Assembly: GCA_039025235.1 (NCBI GenBank)
Contig: JBCCOS010000006.1
Coordinates: 186,001-250,000, forward strand
Direction of reading: 5' to 3'
DNA length: 64,000 bases
Source: MED-G105 sp039025235
GTDB taxonomy: Bacteria > Pseudomonadota > Alphaproteobacteria > Caulobacterales > Parvularculaceae
This document shows, piece by piece, positions 34,997-43,882 of the stretch. The notes beneath the pieces were generated by a model, which searched no databases, was not told where the DNA came from, and saw only the letters and a list, made by a program, of their open reading frames with translations. A program made the translations under genes and the position numbers. How positions within the stretch are numbered: the first letter of the stretch is position 1; the number at the start of each line of letters is the position of its first letter.

Positions 34997-35470
34997 TTAA
35001 TCAAGTTCCTTGACGGCTTCCAGAACCTCCTCAACATGACCCGGAACTTTCACCTTTCGCCAAACCTTGGCGATTTTGCCAGTACCATCAATGAGAAATG
35101 TCGATCTCTCGATCCCCATATATTTTTTGCCGTACATATTCTTTTCTTTCCAGACGCCATAAGCCTCTAGGGTTTTGCCATCCTCATCAGAACCGAGCGT
35201 AATTGTGAGACCGTGTTTTGCTTTGAACTTGTCATGTTTCGCGACGGTATCTTTAGAAACCCCGAGGATCGCAGCACCGGCCTTTTCAAAGGCATCTATA
35301 TTTTCCGTGAATGCAATTGCTTGTTTGGTGCAGCCAGGCGTGTCGTCTTTTGGGTAAAAGTAAAGAACGAGTTTTCGCCCCTTAAAGTCCTTGAGCGATG
35401 TTTTGTCCTCACCATCCGTCAACATCGTGAATGCAGGCGCTTTTGCGCCTTCAATGACTTCTTTTGCCAT
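34997..35470 (-). CDS. bcp: Thioredoxin-dependent peroxiredoxin, BCP family
   Basis: It reduces hydroperoxides. The peroxidatic Cys47 is in DDTPGCTKQAIAF. The second Cys five residues on, present in E. coli Bcp, is replaced by Ile, and the protein has no other cysteine, so it must work as a 1-Cys enzyme with an external thiol. The rest of the fold is intact (VLYFYPKD, AILGVSKDTVAKHDKF, ERSTFLIDGTGKIAKVWRKVKV). Length 157 is standard. It is probably co-transcribed with the DUF455 gene. Confidence 0.95.
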   Translation of the reverse strand: MAKEVIEGAKAPAFTMLTDGEDKTSLKDFKGRKLVLYFYPKDDTPGCTKQAIAFTENIDAFEKAGAAILGVSKDTVAKHDKFKAKHGLTITLGSDEDGKTLEAYGVWKEKNMYGKKYMGIERSTFLIDGTGKIAKVWRKVKVPGHVEEVLEAVKELD

Positions 35471-35813
35471 TATAAAACTATCCTATTCTTCAGCAGCGGC
35501 TCACAATAATCCCGTGGAAAAATTGAAAGATTTGCCGCTAGCGCGCGATGCTTGTTATATTTAGCTCCTTTTATGTTTACAGCGAGTGGTTTCCATCAAT
35601 CATATATATTTTTGTCAATGGGCCGCGACTCATTGCGTCTTAAAACGACGTCAATGCAAGGAAAAATTCGATTGTACGGCACGATAATCGATCACCTCTG
35701 TCGCACAAATCTTGTATGGTGTTCGATCGTAAGGAAGCGTAGGCTTGTGAGCATGGTATGGCTAGGGCAGCGCGTAACCAGGTTATCGTCACGATGACTT
35801 GTCATGGAAACCT
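35471..35813. other. Divergent promoter region, bcp and AsmA-like gene
   Basis: This 343-bp AT-rich region between divergent genes must contain both promoters. I see no gene, no repeat copy and no clear operator. Confidence 0.3.
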
Positions 35814-38800
35814 ATGCTTCGAAAAGCAATAGTCTCTCGAGCGCTTGTCTTAAGCTCTTTCGCTTTCGTGGCTATGCTTGTCGTCGCTTTCGGTGCGATG
35901 AGTGCGATTGTTGTCAGAATTAACATTGGGCCTATGAATGCCCAAGCGTTAAGGCCATTTGTTGAAAACGCAATCCTTCGCGCTTTTCCCCAGGCCGTAA
36001 TCGTCGACATCGGCTCCATTGAAATCTCCAAGGACGATCCGCAAGACCTTGTCATCTTAACTCTGGGTGATCTCGAAATAGGGGGGCAAAAGAGCGCTGG
36101 TGCTACTGTCAAAAGCGTCAAATTCGGTTTCGATTTAAGAGATATTCTCCGTCTGCGCATAGGTCCGCAATCGGTTCTGGTTCAAGATGCAGGCCTTCGC
36201 ATCGTCCGTCGGAAGAACGCCGTCTTAGGTCTTGACTACGGAGGCGCGGTCGACCTCGATCAAAACAGCGGTTCTTTGCAAGCTGATGATACACCGTTTC
36301 AAGCATTGAGTGATGCACCGCATCTGCCAATCGCTTTTCAGCATATCGCAATACTTGGCCTTCAGGTGTCTTTTCTTGATGAGGCAACCGGGCGTGCTTG
36401 GACCGCCACGGATGCTTCATTAGATGTCAAACAAAAGCCAACGGGATATATTGCAGAGCTTCAAGGTAATTTTTTGACCAGTCAAAACCAACTGGATGCA
36501 GCCCTCAAATTGGTCGCTGATTATAATGCCGATGCCGGATTAATTTCCTCAGAGCTCTCTCTTCAACATGCACCAGTTGGAGATATCTTGAGTGTTTATT
36601 TGGGGGCACCAGAAAGCATCGTCACTGGCCTTGTGTCCGGTGAAGCTGCCATTACTCTTACGCGTGGTGGGCGCGTTTTGAATTCTTTCATTGACGCCGA
36701 GGCTATTGGTGGTGAGCTCAATTTGGGTTCTAAGGCCACCAATGTCCAACGTATTTCTTTGGACATGAACTTTGACGCTGAAAATACTGAGTTCCTCATT
36801 AATACATTAGATTTGAAGAGTGATGCTCTTTCTACACGGATCGATGGCGTTATAGCGGCTCGTCCGGGGCGTGATGACAACGGTTATGAAAGCGTCTCAT
36901 TCGGGCTCAACGCAAATGATACCAAAGTGACGGCCGGCACAGCCCTCGAACGTGACGTTGTGCTGGATAAAATCGAAATTTCCGGTGCCTATAATTTCCA
37001 GGGACGACGCGGTCACCTCAATGATATTCTCATTGAGTTGTATGGTGCGCGGGGGACAGGTGAATTGCATTTTGCGGCTTTTGACGATGATACACCTGAA
37101 TTAATTGGTGAAATTGCCTTTGACAAAGAACTGACGAGAGATGAAGTCTTGTCTATTTGGCCAAAAGATGCCGCATTTGCGGCAAGAAAGTTTGTAAACG
37201 AACGGGTTACACGGGCGAAATTTTCAAAACTAAAAGCGGTGCTAAACCTTCAAGGCGGAATGTTGAATAATGGCGCCATAATGCCCGAGGAGGCCATGGC
37301 CTTAAGCTTTCAAGTATCAGACGCAAAAGTATTCTATGCACCAACAAAGAGTCCCATAACCGACCTTGCTGGTCGCGGTGTTTTGGCTGGAAACAGCTTC
37401 ACCCTCGATGCTGACAGGGGGCGCGTTGGTAAGGTTGTTTTAAATGAGGGGCGCGTGGTTATCCCAAGACTGCGGCCAAAGGGAGCCATGGCAACATTCA
37501 CCTTCGTTGCCGAAGGCGACAGCGGTGATATGTTAGGGATCTTAGACCAAGAGCCGCTGAAAGTTTTACAGAACACGTCATTCGTACCAGAAGATTTTCG
37601 GGGTGATGGTGTCGTGTCAGCTGAAATCCAGCGTCCAAACCAAAAAGATGCACCACCGGAATCCTATCGATATAAAGCAAAGGCCTCCGTTACAGATATA
37701 ACAGTACATAATTTTTTTGAAGATACGCCGCTTACAAATACCTCAGCGAACATTGATCTTGAGACTGAGGGGATGACCGTCACCGGGAATGCAAAGCTTG
37801 CAGAATCGCCGGTTCAATTTACGTGGAAGCAGAAATTTCGCGGTACAGAAAATACGACACGGATTGATCTAAAGGGTCGATTGGATCCTCAACTTGGGGA
37901 TCTATTTGGCTTGCCCGTCCGGCAGTTTATTCGAGGAGAACCAGCGTTTTCTGCCCGCGCTAAGGGCACACTGACCGCATTGGAAAAGGTAAGCTTGGAC
38001 GCTGACTTCACTGATCACCTTATTGTGCTTGAAGCCTTTTCATGGAGAAAGCCAAGCGGCACGCCCGCAGACGGGACACTCAGTATTTCCTTTGGGCAGA
38101 ATGCGCCCAATGCCTTTGCGTTGCAGCTTGCTGGTGAAGATGTTGATATTGATGGAGAGATCAAGCTTTCTGATGTGGGTGCAATGGAGGCTCTTTCAGT
38201 AAAGCGATTGCACTTGGGAGACTTAATCGACGTTTCGCTTAAGGCGTCGCGCACAAGCGGCCCTCTCGATTTGACAGTCGACGGAAAAATGCTCGATCTA
38301 AGCGGCGCCATCCATCAATTGGGGTCTTTAGGCAATACTGGTTCAGCAAACACAAACGATGACGTGGCTCAAAGCGGCCCGAATTTTTCGAGGTTGCTTT
38401 CTAATACGATCGGCAACATTTCTCTAGACGCCATAAAACTGAAATCTGGTGTTGTACTGAGCAACTCAGAGCTTCAGTTTACCAACGGTCCGGATCGCTT
38501 AAAGGCGTTTTCGCTAACGGCGTCGCCAGGGGGCACGGGGGAACTGAAGGCGTTTTTAGAAACCGATGGCGATGACGACACTGATCGAAGAATTGTCGCA
38601 CAAACGTCAGATCTCGGCGCGCTTTTTTCAGGCCTTTTAGGGATGCAATCCATTCGAGGAGGGAGAGGACGGTTTTCATTTATATTAGAAAGTCCGATAC
38701 CTTTGCATGAGGATCCTTATGCGACGGACGAGGTAAATAGCTTTGGATCTCCTCCGGCAACTGGGGTCATCACTGCGAGTGATATAAGGGTTGTCGGTGC

Positions 38801-39314
38801 ACCACTCCTCGCGCGGATCTTTTCGGCAGGCTCTCTAACGGGCCTCGGTGATTTACTGTCTGGCGAAGGAATTGAAATTGCTAATGCGTCTGTTGGTTTT
38901 GCCTTGAAAGATAGAAAAGTTGAATTGCTTGACGCTCGGGTAAATGGACCGTCGGTAGGATTGACAGCGCAAGGGGAGTTTATGCTTGGTGATACAGGAA
39001 ATATTGATATCACCGGTGCCGTAGCACCGGCATATCAAATCAACTCTATCCTCGGATCAGCGCCATTGATTGGTGATCTGCTGATCAATCGAACGGGCGA
39101 GGGCGTCGTTGCAGTGTCCTATGCTGTCAGTGGTACCCCTCAAAACCCTACTATCGCGGTTAATCCGCTTTCCGCTTTGACCCCGGGTTTTCTCAGGCGA
39201 ATTTTCGAAGCTGACGGCGCTGTGGCGCGCGCCACGTCAAGCACGATTAAAATAGAGCCAACACTGAAGAACCGGCCGACGGATATTGGGCCAGAAAACA
39301 TATCCCCCGAATAA
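35814..39314 (+). CDS. AsmA-like / DUF3971 (YhdP-family) envelope protein
   Basis: A very large envelope protein of 1166 residues with one N-terminal membrane helix (ALVLSSFAFVAMLVVAFGAMSAIVV). A long beta-rich body follows with no catalytic motif, then an AsmA-like C-terminal domain (VSYAVSGTPQNPTIAVNPLSALTPGFLRRIFE). Members form bridge-like conduits thought to carry phospholipids between the two membranes. I choose ATG 35814; an in-frame TTG at 35799 is an alternative. The stop lies at the edge of a small repeat (39306-39378). The tyrS gene converges from the other side. Confidence 0.9.
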   Translation: MLRKAIVSRALVLSSFAFVAMLVVAFGAMSAIVVRINIGPMNAQALRPFVENAILRAFPQAVIVDIGSIEISKDDPQDLVILTLGDLEIGGQKSAGATVKSVKFGFDLRDILRLRIGPQSVLVQDAGLRIVRRKNAVLGLDYGGAVDLDQNSGSLQADDTPFQALSDAPHLPIAFQHIAILGLQVSFLDEATGRAWTATDASLDVKQKPTGYIAELQGNFLTSQNQLDAALKLVADYNADAGLISSELSLQHAPVGDILSVYLGAPESIVTGLVSGEAAITLTRGGRVLNSFIDAEAIGGELNLGSKATNVQRISLDMNFDAENTEFLINTLDLKSDALSTRIDGVIAARPGRDDNGYESVSFGLNANDTKVTAGTALERDVVLDKIEISGAYNFQGRRGHLNDILIELYGARGTGELHFAAFDDDTPELIGEIAFDKELTRDEVLSIWPKDAAFAARKFVNERVTRAKFSKLKAVLNLQGGMLNNGAIMPEEAMALSFQVSDAKVFYAPTKSPITDLAGRGVLAGNSFTLDADRGRVGKVVLNEGRVVIPRLRPKGAMATFTFVAEGDSGDMLGILDQEPLKVLQNTSFVPEDFRGDGVVSAEIQRPNQKDAPPESYRYKAKASVTDITVHNFFEDTPLTNTSANIDLETEGMTVTGNAKLAESPVQFTWKQKFRGTENTTRIDLKGRLDPQLGDLFGLPVRQFIRGEPAFSARAKGTLTALEKVSLDADFTDHLIVLEAFSWRKPSGTPADGTLSISFGQNAPNAFALQLAGEDVDIDGEIKLSDVGAMEALSVKRLHLGDLIDVSLKASRTSGPLDLTVDGKMLDLSGAIHQLGSLGNTGSANTNDDVAQSGPNFSRLLSNTIGNISLDAIKLKSGVVLSNSELQFTNGPDRLKAFSLTASPGGTGELKAFLETDGDDDTDRRIVAQTSDLGALFSGLLGMQSIRGGRGRFSFILESPIPLHEDPYATDEVNSFGSPPATGVITASDIRVVGAPLLARIFSAGSLTGLGDLLSGEGIEIANASVGFALKDRKVELLDARVNGPSVGLTAQGEFMLGDTGNIDITGAVAPAYQINSILGSAPLIGDLLINRTGEGVVAVSYAVSGTPQNPTIAVNPLSALTPGFLRRIFEADGAVARATSSTIKIEPTLKNRPTDIGPENISPE

Positions 39315-39318
39315 ATTC

Positions 39319-39378
39319 CCAGAATAAAAGCCAGAATAAAAGCCCCAATAGATTCCCAGAATAAATCCCCGGATTACC
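39319..39378 (+). repeat. Imperfect 12-bp tandem repeats at the AsmA-like gene 3' end
   Basis: Two exact units CCAGAATAAAAG (39319-39330, 39331-39342) are followed by CCCCAATAGATT, CCCAGAATAAAT and CCCCGGATTACC. A related CCCCGAATAAATT overlaps the stop codon of the upstream gene. No function is evident. Confidence 0.6.
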
Positions 39379-39427
39379 CCTCCCGAAACCGATCCCTCCA
39401 AACGGAGAATGGCAACGCCGTGTCTGA

Positions 39428-39466
39428 CTAGAGCATTTCGCGTTTCCAAAAAACGGAACGGCTATA
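39428..39466. repeat. Short RIME-like fragment or bidirectional terminator
   Basis: CTAGAGCATTTCG starts like a repeat copy, and CGTTTCC / GGAACG around AAAAAAC makes a hairpin. It lies between the convergent AsmA-like and tyrS genes and may serve as a terminator. Confidence 0.45.
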
Positions 39467-39512
39467 GTGGCACCTCGTTGGAGACCGATGCGTACGGATT
39501 ACATGGCATCTG

Positions 39513-40760
39513 TTAACTCACCCGGACCAATGCGTGTTTCTTTTTCCCAATAGAGATTTTCACAACGCCATCGCACAGATCAGTCTTTGCGATAGTCCGT
39601 TCTTCCGCTAACGGCGTATCATTCACTTTCAGGGCGCCTGCTTTAATGTGTCGGCGTCCTTCGCCCTTTGACGCAATAAGCCCAGCACTTTGAAAAGTTG
39701 ATAACAAGTCTATACCTGCTTCTAGGTCTGATAGCGTCGCCTCGACGCTTGGTAGATCAGCATTAAGATTACCTTCCTCAAAGGTTTTACGCGCGGTGTC
39801 GGCAGCAGCCTCAGCAGCTGTGCGACCGTGTAAAAGTGCTGTCGCTTCCGTTGCTAGGATTTTCTTCGCTTCGTTGATTTCAGAGCCGTCTAGTGTCGCC
39901 AATCGATTGACTTCTTGCATGGGCATTGTCGTGAAGCGGGCGAGCATTAGCCCGACGTCCGCATCAGCCGTATTCCGCCAGTATTGCCAGTAATCATATG
40001 GGCTTAGCATGTCCGCGTTGAGCCAAATTGCACCGCCAGCGGTTTTGCCCATTTTGGTTCCAGCAGCTGTCGTCAAAAGCGGTGTCGTCAGGCCGAATAC
40101 TTCTGCCCCGTCTTTGCGGCGGCAAAGCTCGACGCCATTCACGATGTTCCCCCATTGGTCTGATCCGCCTAATTGGAGGGTGCATCCCGTACGATTGTAT
40201 AGTGCATGAAAATCATAGGCCTGCATAAGCATATAATTGAACTCGAGAAACGTCATCGGGCTTTCGCGCTCTAGCCGTAATTTGACGCTGTCAAAAGTCA
40301 GCATACGATTAATAGTGAAATGGGTTCCATAATCGCGCAGGAACTCAAGATAGTTCAGTTCAGAAAGCCAGTCGTCGTTATTCACGAGTAGGGCATCATT
40401 GGGACCATCACCGAAATCCAGAAAACTCGAAAAAACGGTTTTGATCGAAGCAATATTTTCGTCGATTTCATCTGAAGTCAGCAGCTTGCGTTGATCATCG
40501 CGACCCGTTGGGTCGCCCACTTTCGTGGTTCCACCGCCCATGAGAGTGATGGGGCGATGCCCCGTTTGCTGGAGCCAATAAAGCAACATAATTTGAATGA
40601 GACTACCAGCATGGAGCGACCTCGCTGTCGCGTCAAAACCGATATAGCCGGTAATCGTCCCATTTCTGGCCTTTTCATCCAGGGCGTCCAGGTTTGTTCC
40701 CTGGTGAATGAAGCCTCGCTCACTGAGCGTGTTGAGAAAGTCTGAACGAAACGCTGGCAT
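39513..40760 (-). CDS. tyrS: Tyrosyl-tRNA synthetase
   Basis: It charges tRNA-Tyr. The class I HIGH-type motif is LHAGSLIQIM and the KMSKS-type motif reads KMGKTAGG, both normal for bacterial TyrRS. Tyr-binding residues appear in YIGFDATARSLHAG and LQLGGSDQWGN. A C-terminal S4 RNA-binding domain (GEGRRHIKAGALKVND) closes the 415-residue protein. It is divergent from anmK, with 206 bp between them. Confidence 0.97.
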   Translation of the reverse strand: MPAFRSDFLNTLSERGFIHQGTNLDALDEKARNGTITGYIGFDATARSLHAGSLIQIMLLYWLQQTGHRPITLMGGGTTKVGDPTGRDDQRKLLTSDEIDENIASIKTVFSSFLDFGDGPNDALLVNNDDWLSELNYLEFLRDYGTHFTINRMLTFDSVKLRLERESPMTFLEFNYMLMQAYDFHALYNRTGCTLQLGGSDQWGNIVNGVELCRRKDGAEVFGLTTPLLTTAAGTKMGKTAGGAIWLNADMLSPYDYWQYWRNTADADVGLMLARFTTMPMQEVNRLATLDGSEINEAKKILATEATALLHGRTAAEAAADTARKTFEEGNLNADLPSVEATLSDLEAGIDLLSTFQSAGLIASKGEGRRHIKAGALKVNDTPLAEERTIAKTDLCDGVVKISIGKKKHALVRVS

Positions 40761-40966
40761 ATTATCATCCCGGTAAGCTTTTCCGTTGTCAGGCTGTTCT
40801 TGTGAGACTGATCAGCGGCAACGCGTTAGTTTTCGAAAACGGGCTATAGCGGATTTGTAGTGAAAAGATCAAAGCATCATGTATCAATTTACAAAAAGCG
40901 CTTCGACCTTTTTAGGATTCGTTCGATAATTAAGAAGAAGTTTGCACCTCAAAAGGAACCATCGTC

Positions 40967-42106
40967 TTGGCAATTCGGACAGCCATCGGTCTCATGAGCG
41001 GTACGTCCCTCGATGGGATTGATGCCGCGCTTCTCAAAACAGACGGCGAAGATGTCGTCGAACTCGGCCCAGCACTTAGCCAGCCTTATTCGAGGGCCGT
41101 AAAGGTCTTTATCCGACGCGCAATTAAAGCGGCGCTGGAACGACGCGATACGGCAAAAGACGTGGCCGATGCAGAACTTGCGGTAACAAAGGCACATATC
41201 GAAGCGGTGAGAACGCTGCTGGAGCGGGCTGATTTGGCGGCACAAGATATCGATGTGATTGGGTTCCATGGACAGACAATTCTGCACCGTCCCGCCAGTT
41301 TGACGGGAGAAATTGGTCGGACTTGGCAAATTGGTGACGGTCCCTTGCTTGCTCAAGAAACTGGCATCGATGTCGTTAGCGATTTTCGTTCGGCAGACGT
41401 CGCCGCCGGGGGGGAGGGTGCGCCTTTTGCACCAATTTATCACCGAGCCCTTGCCCAAGGGTATGCCGCGACGGAGAACATCACCGGGCCGGTCGCCATT
41501 TTGAACCTAGGCGGTGTTGCCAATATTACGTTCGCGCCGTCAAGTGGTTGTAATCTCGACCTCGTTGCATTCGATTGCGGCCCCGGAAATGGTCTAATTG
41601 ACGAGTGGATGGAACAAAAGACGGGTGACCCGATCGACAAGGATGGGAAGGCTGCAGCGTGTGGGCACGTGAATGACGAAGCTTTGCGATTGTTGCTGCT
41701 CAATCCATTTCTTAAAAGGCCCGCGCCGAAGTCGCTTGATCGGTATGATTTTAAACTTGAGCCCGTAAAAGCGCTTTCACTGACCGACGGTGCAGCGACC
41801 CTGACGGCATTTACCGCAGCCTGTATTGCTCGGGCACAAGACCTGCTTCCAGAGCCACCGGCCGTATGGGTCGTGGCTGGCGGTGGCAGGAGAAACCCCA
41901 GCTTAATGGCGTCCCTTCGCCAAGCGCTGGACGCGCCAGTTTACGGGGCCGACGACGTGGGGTGGCGCGGCGATGATCTTGAGGCTGAATGCTTTGCCTA
42001 TCTTGCTGTTCGCAGTCTCGATCGCAAACCCTTAAGCTTCCCAAAAACCACTGGGGTGCCCCACGCGATGACGGGTGGTGTTTTGAATAAAACAGTATCG
42101 AGATAG
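40967..42106 (+). CDS. anmK: Anhydro-N-acetylmuramic acid kinase
   Basis: It converts 1,6-anhydro-MurNAc from wall turnover to MurNAc 6-phosphate. The N-terminal IGLMSGTSLDGIDAALL is diagnostic, followed by VIGFHGQTILHRP, TWQIGDGPLLAQETGIDVVSDFRSADVAAGG, ILNLGGVANIT and the FDCGPGNGLIDEWM nucleotide-binding segments. The start is a TTG at 40967 with AAAAGGAACC ahead; no ATG fits. A perfect palindrome GTTTTCGAAAAC at 40829-40840 lies in the shared tyrS/anmK upstream region. It recycles products of the lytic transglycosylase at 57637-60732. Confidence 0.95.
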   Translation: MAIRTAIGLMSGTSLDGIDAALLKTDGEDVVELGPALSQPYSRAVKVFIRRAIKAALERRDTAKDVADAELAVTKAHIEAVRTLLERADLAAQDIDVIGFHGQTILHRPASLTGEIGRTWQIGDGPLLAQETGIDVVSDFRSADVAAGGEGAPFAPIYHRALAQGYAATENITGPVAILNLGGVANITFAPSSGCNLDLVAFDCGPGNGLIDEWMEQKTGDPIDKDGKAAACGHVNDEALRLLLLNPFLKRPAPKSLDRYDFKLEPVKALSLTDGAATLTAFTAACIARAQDLLPEPPAVWVVAGGGRRNPSLMASLRQALDAPVYGADDVGWRGDDLEAECFAYLAVRSLDRKPLSFPKTTGVPHAMTGGVLNKTVSR

Positions 42107-42131
42107 AATTTGTTCAAACGGGGAAGATGAC

Positions 42132-42461
42132 CTAGCGAATCCGGCGACCCCGATAGCGACCTTTTGTTGGTGCATAAAAATGCGGATCTTTTTTCCCGAC
42201 CCACTCGACAAATGCCGCGATGCGCGGGTGACCACGCAGCGCAGAAATTGTATTATAGTTTTGGGCTAACTCGGTTTCTGTTAGATGGGCATGTATTGCT
42301 GCATGACATATCTGGTGTAATCGGACGGTCGGACCATTTCGACCCCCTTTCAACTTTGGTATGAGGTGGTGAACGCTCTGCTTTGCGGTCGCGGGAATAG
42401 GTCGCAGACAAAGCGGGCAGGTCGGTATTTCATTGGGAGAGACGTGCTTTTTTTGCATCAT
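42132..42461 (-). CDS. Small HNH-motif protein
   Basis: A 109-residue protein with a Cys pair (CPLCLRPIP) and the HNH core VHHLIPKLKGG ... LHQICHAAIHAHLTE, which is the minimal HNH nuclease fold. The C-terminus is basic (KGRYRGRRIR). It stands alone and is not attached to a restriction or phage module, so it may be a housekeeping nuclease of the type common in alphaproteobacteria. An ATG at 42458 is an equal alternative start. Confidence 0.8.
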   Translation of the reverse strand: MMQKKHVSPNEIPTCPLCLRPIPATAKQSVHHLIPKLKGGRNGPTVRLHQICHAAIHAHLTETELAQNYNTISALRGHPRIAAFVEWVGKKDPHFYAPTKGRYRGRRIR

Positions 42462-42559
42462 ACGATCTAAGCTCTTTCAGACCGTTTTTGCAAAAGTTTC
42501 ATATTTGCGCAAACACAATATTCTGTACATCTGTTGCACGTCTTCTGTAGGCTCATGCA

Positions 42560-43630
42560 ATGAAACGGCGATCCAACGAACTCTTTCGAACCATTTTAAA
42601 TGGGATAATGGCACAATGCGCATTGCTAGGTGCGTTAAATGGTGGAACGTCGGCGCAAGAGCTGCCGCCGAATGAAACGCGTCACCCAATCGTCATCATT
42701 GGCGACACGCCTTACTCGTCACAAGATGAGGCAATGCTTGCTAAAGCACTGCCCATTATTGCCGATGGTAGTTTTCCTTTCGTTTTGCATATCGGAGATT
42801 ATAAAGCAGGAAAAGCAGATTGCATTGATGCTCATGATGAGGGTTTTTCCAACCTAGTTAAAAGCCTTCAGCCGAAACCAGTTTTCTATACGCCGGGTGA
42901 TAATGAGTGGACGGATTGTGACCGTAATACCAATCCGAAGACGAATAAGCCTTACTCAGATCTTTCACGGCTTGACCGCGTTCTTTCATTATTTGCCCAG
43001 GGAACACCTAGCGGGGCGGAGGCGTTTGCCCATCGTCGCCAAGACCGCCAAACCGAGAATGCGACATGGACCCATGCGGGGATACGGTATTTGACCATTC
43101 ATGTTACGGGCACCAATAACGGACGGGACTGGGTGACAGGCGATCCACTGGAAGCAGCCTTAAAAGCCGTTGAAGCGCGAGATGAAGCGAATAAAGACTG
43201 GTTGGAAGATGTATTTGCACTCGCCGCACGAGAGAAAGCTAATGCTATCGTTTTAGCGACACACGGTGACATGACCGATGTGGGCAAAAAACCAGTCGGC
43301 ATTATGTGTAACGATGTGGCGCTATCGGATCAACATCCGTGTGATGCATTTGTCGAATTGAGAAATATAATCCGTAAGCTAACAATAGATTTTGGTAAAC
43401 CAGTATTGTTGATACATGGCGATACGGAGCCCTTCACGCTTGGCCAGTCGTTCGCTGGGGACGAAGCGCCAAATCTGTGGCGTTTAAATGCGACCGGCGA
43501 CGCTGGTCGAACGCCGTTTGGCATTCCGTTTGGGGTCCGGGATATCACGATATTGGAGTTTCAACTGGATAAGGAAATCCCATTTCGGGCAAGAGGTCTC
43601 CTCACAGGCAAAAAGCCTGCTCGACGCTAA
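42560..43630 (+). CDS. Secreted calcineurin-like metallophosphoesterase
   Basis: A 356-residue protein with a signal peptide (ILNGIMAQCALLGALNGGTSAQ). Metal-site-like motifs appear in order: IVIIGDTPYS, LHIGDYKAGKADC, YTPGDNEWTDC, TIHVTGTNNGR and VLATHGDMTD. The arrangement fits a periplasmic metallophosphoesterase, although the first Asp-x-His motif is replaced by GDTPY, as in some subfamilies. The substrate is unknown. A repeat cluster and galE, in the opposite direction, follow. Confidence 0.75.
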   Translation: MKRRSNELFRTILNGIMAQCALLGALNGGTSAQELPPNETRHPIVIIGDTPYSSQDEAMLAKALPIIADGSFPFVLHIGDYKAGKADCIDAHDEGFSNLVKSLQPKPVFYTPGDNEWTDCDRNTNPKTNKPYSDLSRLDRVLSLFAQGTPSGAEAFAHRRQDRQTENATWTHAGIRYLTIHVTGTNNGRDWVTGDPLEAALKAVEARDEANKDWLEDVFALAAREKANAIVLATHGDMTDVGKKPVGIMCNDVALSDQHPCDAFVELRNIIRKLTIDFGKPVLLIHGDTEPFTLGQSFAGDEAPNLWRLNATGDAGRTPFGIPFGVRDITILEFQLDKEIPFRARGLLTGKKPARR

Positions 43631-43675
43631 CTGCTATCCCTTCGGGTCTGTGTCGATAATCTGCGTCGCATATCC

Positions 43676-43716
43676 TAGAGCCGTTTGCATTCAAGCTGAT
43701 TCAGAACACGGCTCTA
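43676..43716 (+). repeat. Solo right-stem repeat unit
   Basis: TAGAGCCGT ... ACGGCTCTA, a nearly perfect palindrome, lies directly before a full repeat copy. It looks like a right stem of the same family standing alone. Confidence 0.7.
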
Positions 43717-43820
43717 AAGCATTTCCAAGCCAAGTGTGTGCGGTTGGCGTTAAGGAAATGCGTAAAATCAAAAACTTAAAGCGCCGTTCTGATTCTAATT
43801 GAAACGGAGGCGCTTTAGAG
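43716..43820 (+). repeat. RIME-like two-stem repeat, GCATTTCC subtype, full copy
   Basis: AAAGCATTTCCAAGCC ... TTAAGGAAATGCGTAAAATC is the left stem, AAAACTTAAAGC the linker, and GCCGTTCTGATTC / GAAACGGAGGCGCTTTAG the right stem. It is almost identical to 2583-2684 in inverse orientation, across 41 kb. Confidence 0.85.
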
Positions 43821-43823
43821 TCT

Positions 43824-43882
43824 CGTTGGAGCCTGTTGCGAACCGCAAAACCGGTGATCCACTTTTGCTGCAACAGGCTCTA
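43824..43882. repeat. Third repeat module forming a hairpin at the galE stop
   Basis: GAGCCTGTTGCG at 43829-43840 pairs with CTGCAACAGGCTC at 43868-43880, with AAAACCGGTGATCCACTTTTG between them. Modules of this kind close RIME-type mosaics in rhizobia. Its terminal CTAGAG edge, read on the minus strand, provides the galE TAG at 43880-43882. It could act as the galE terminator. Confidence 0.6.

Noticed and set aside
42132..42461. HNH protein as part of a defence island
   Set aside because: Neighbours are anmK and a phosphoesterase; no methylase, restriction or phage gene accompanies it.
43488..43802. A 104-codon frame overlapping the 3' end of the phosphoesterase gene and continuing through the repeat, with a C-terminal end (KIKNLKRRSDSN) that recurs near 2599 and 57600
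   Set aside because: The shared ending is just the translated repeat, not a protein family.
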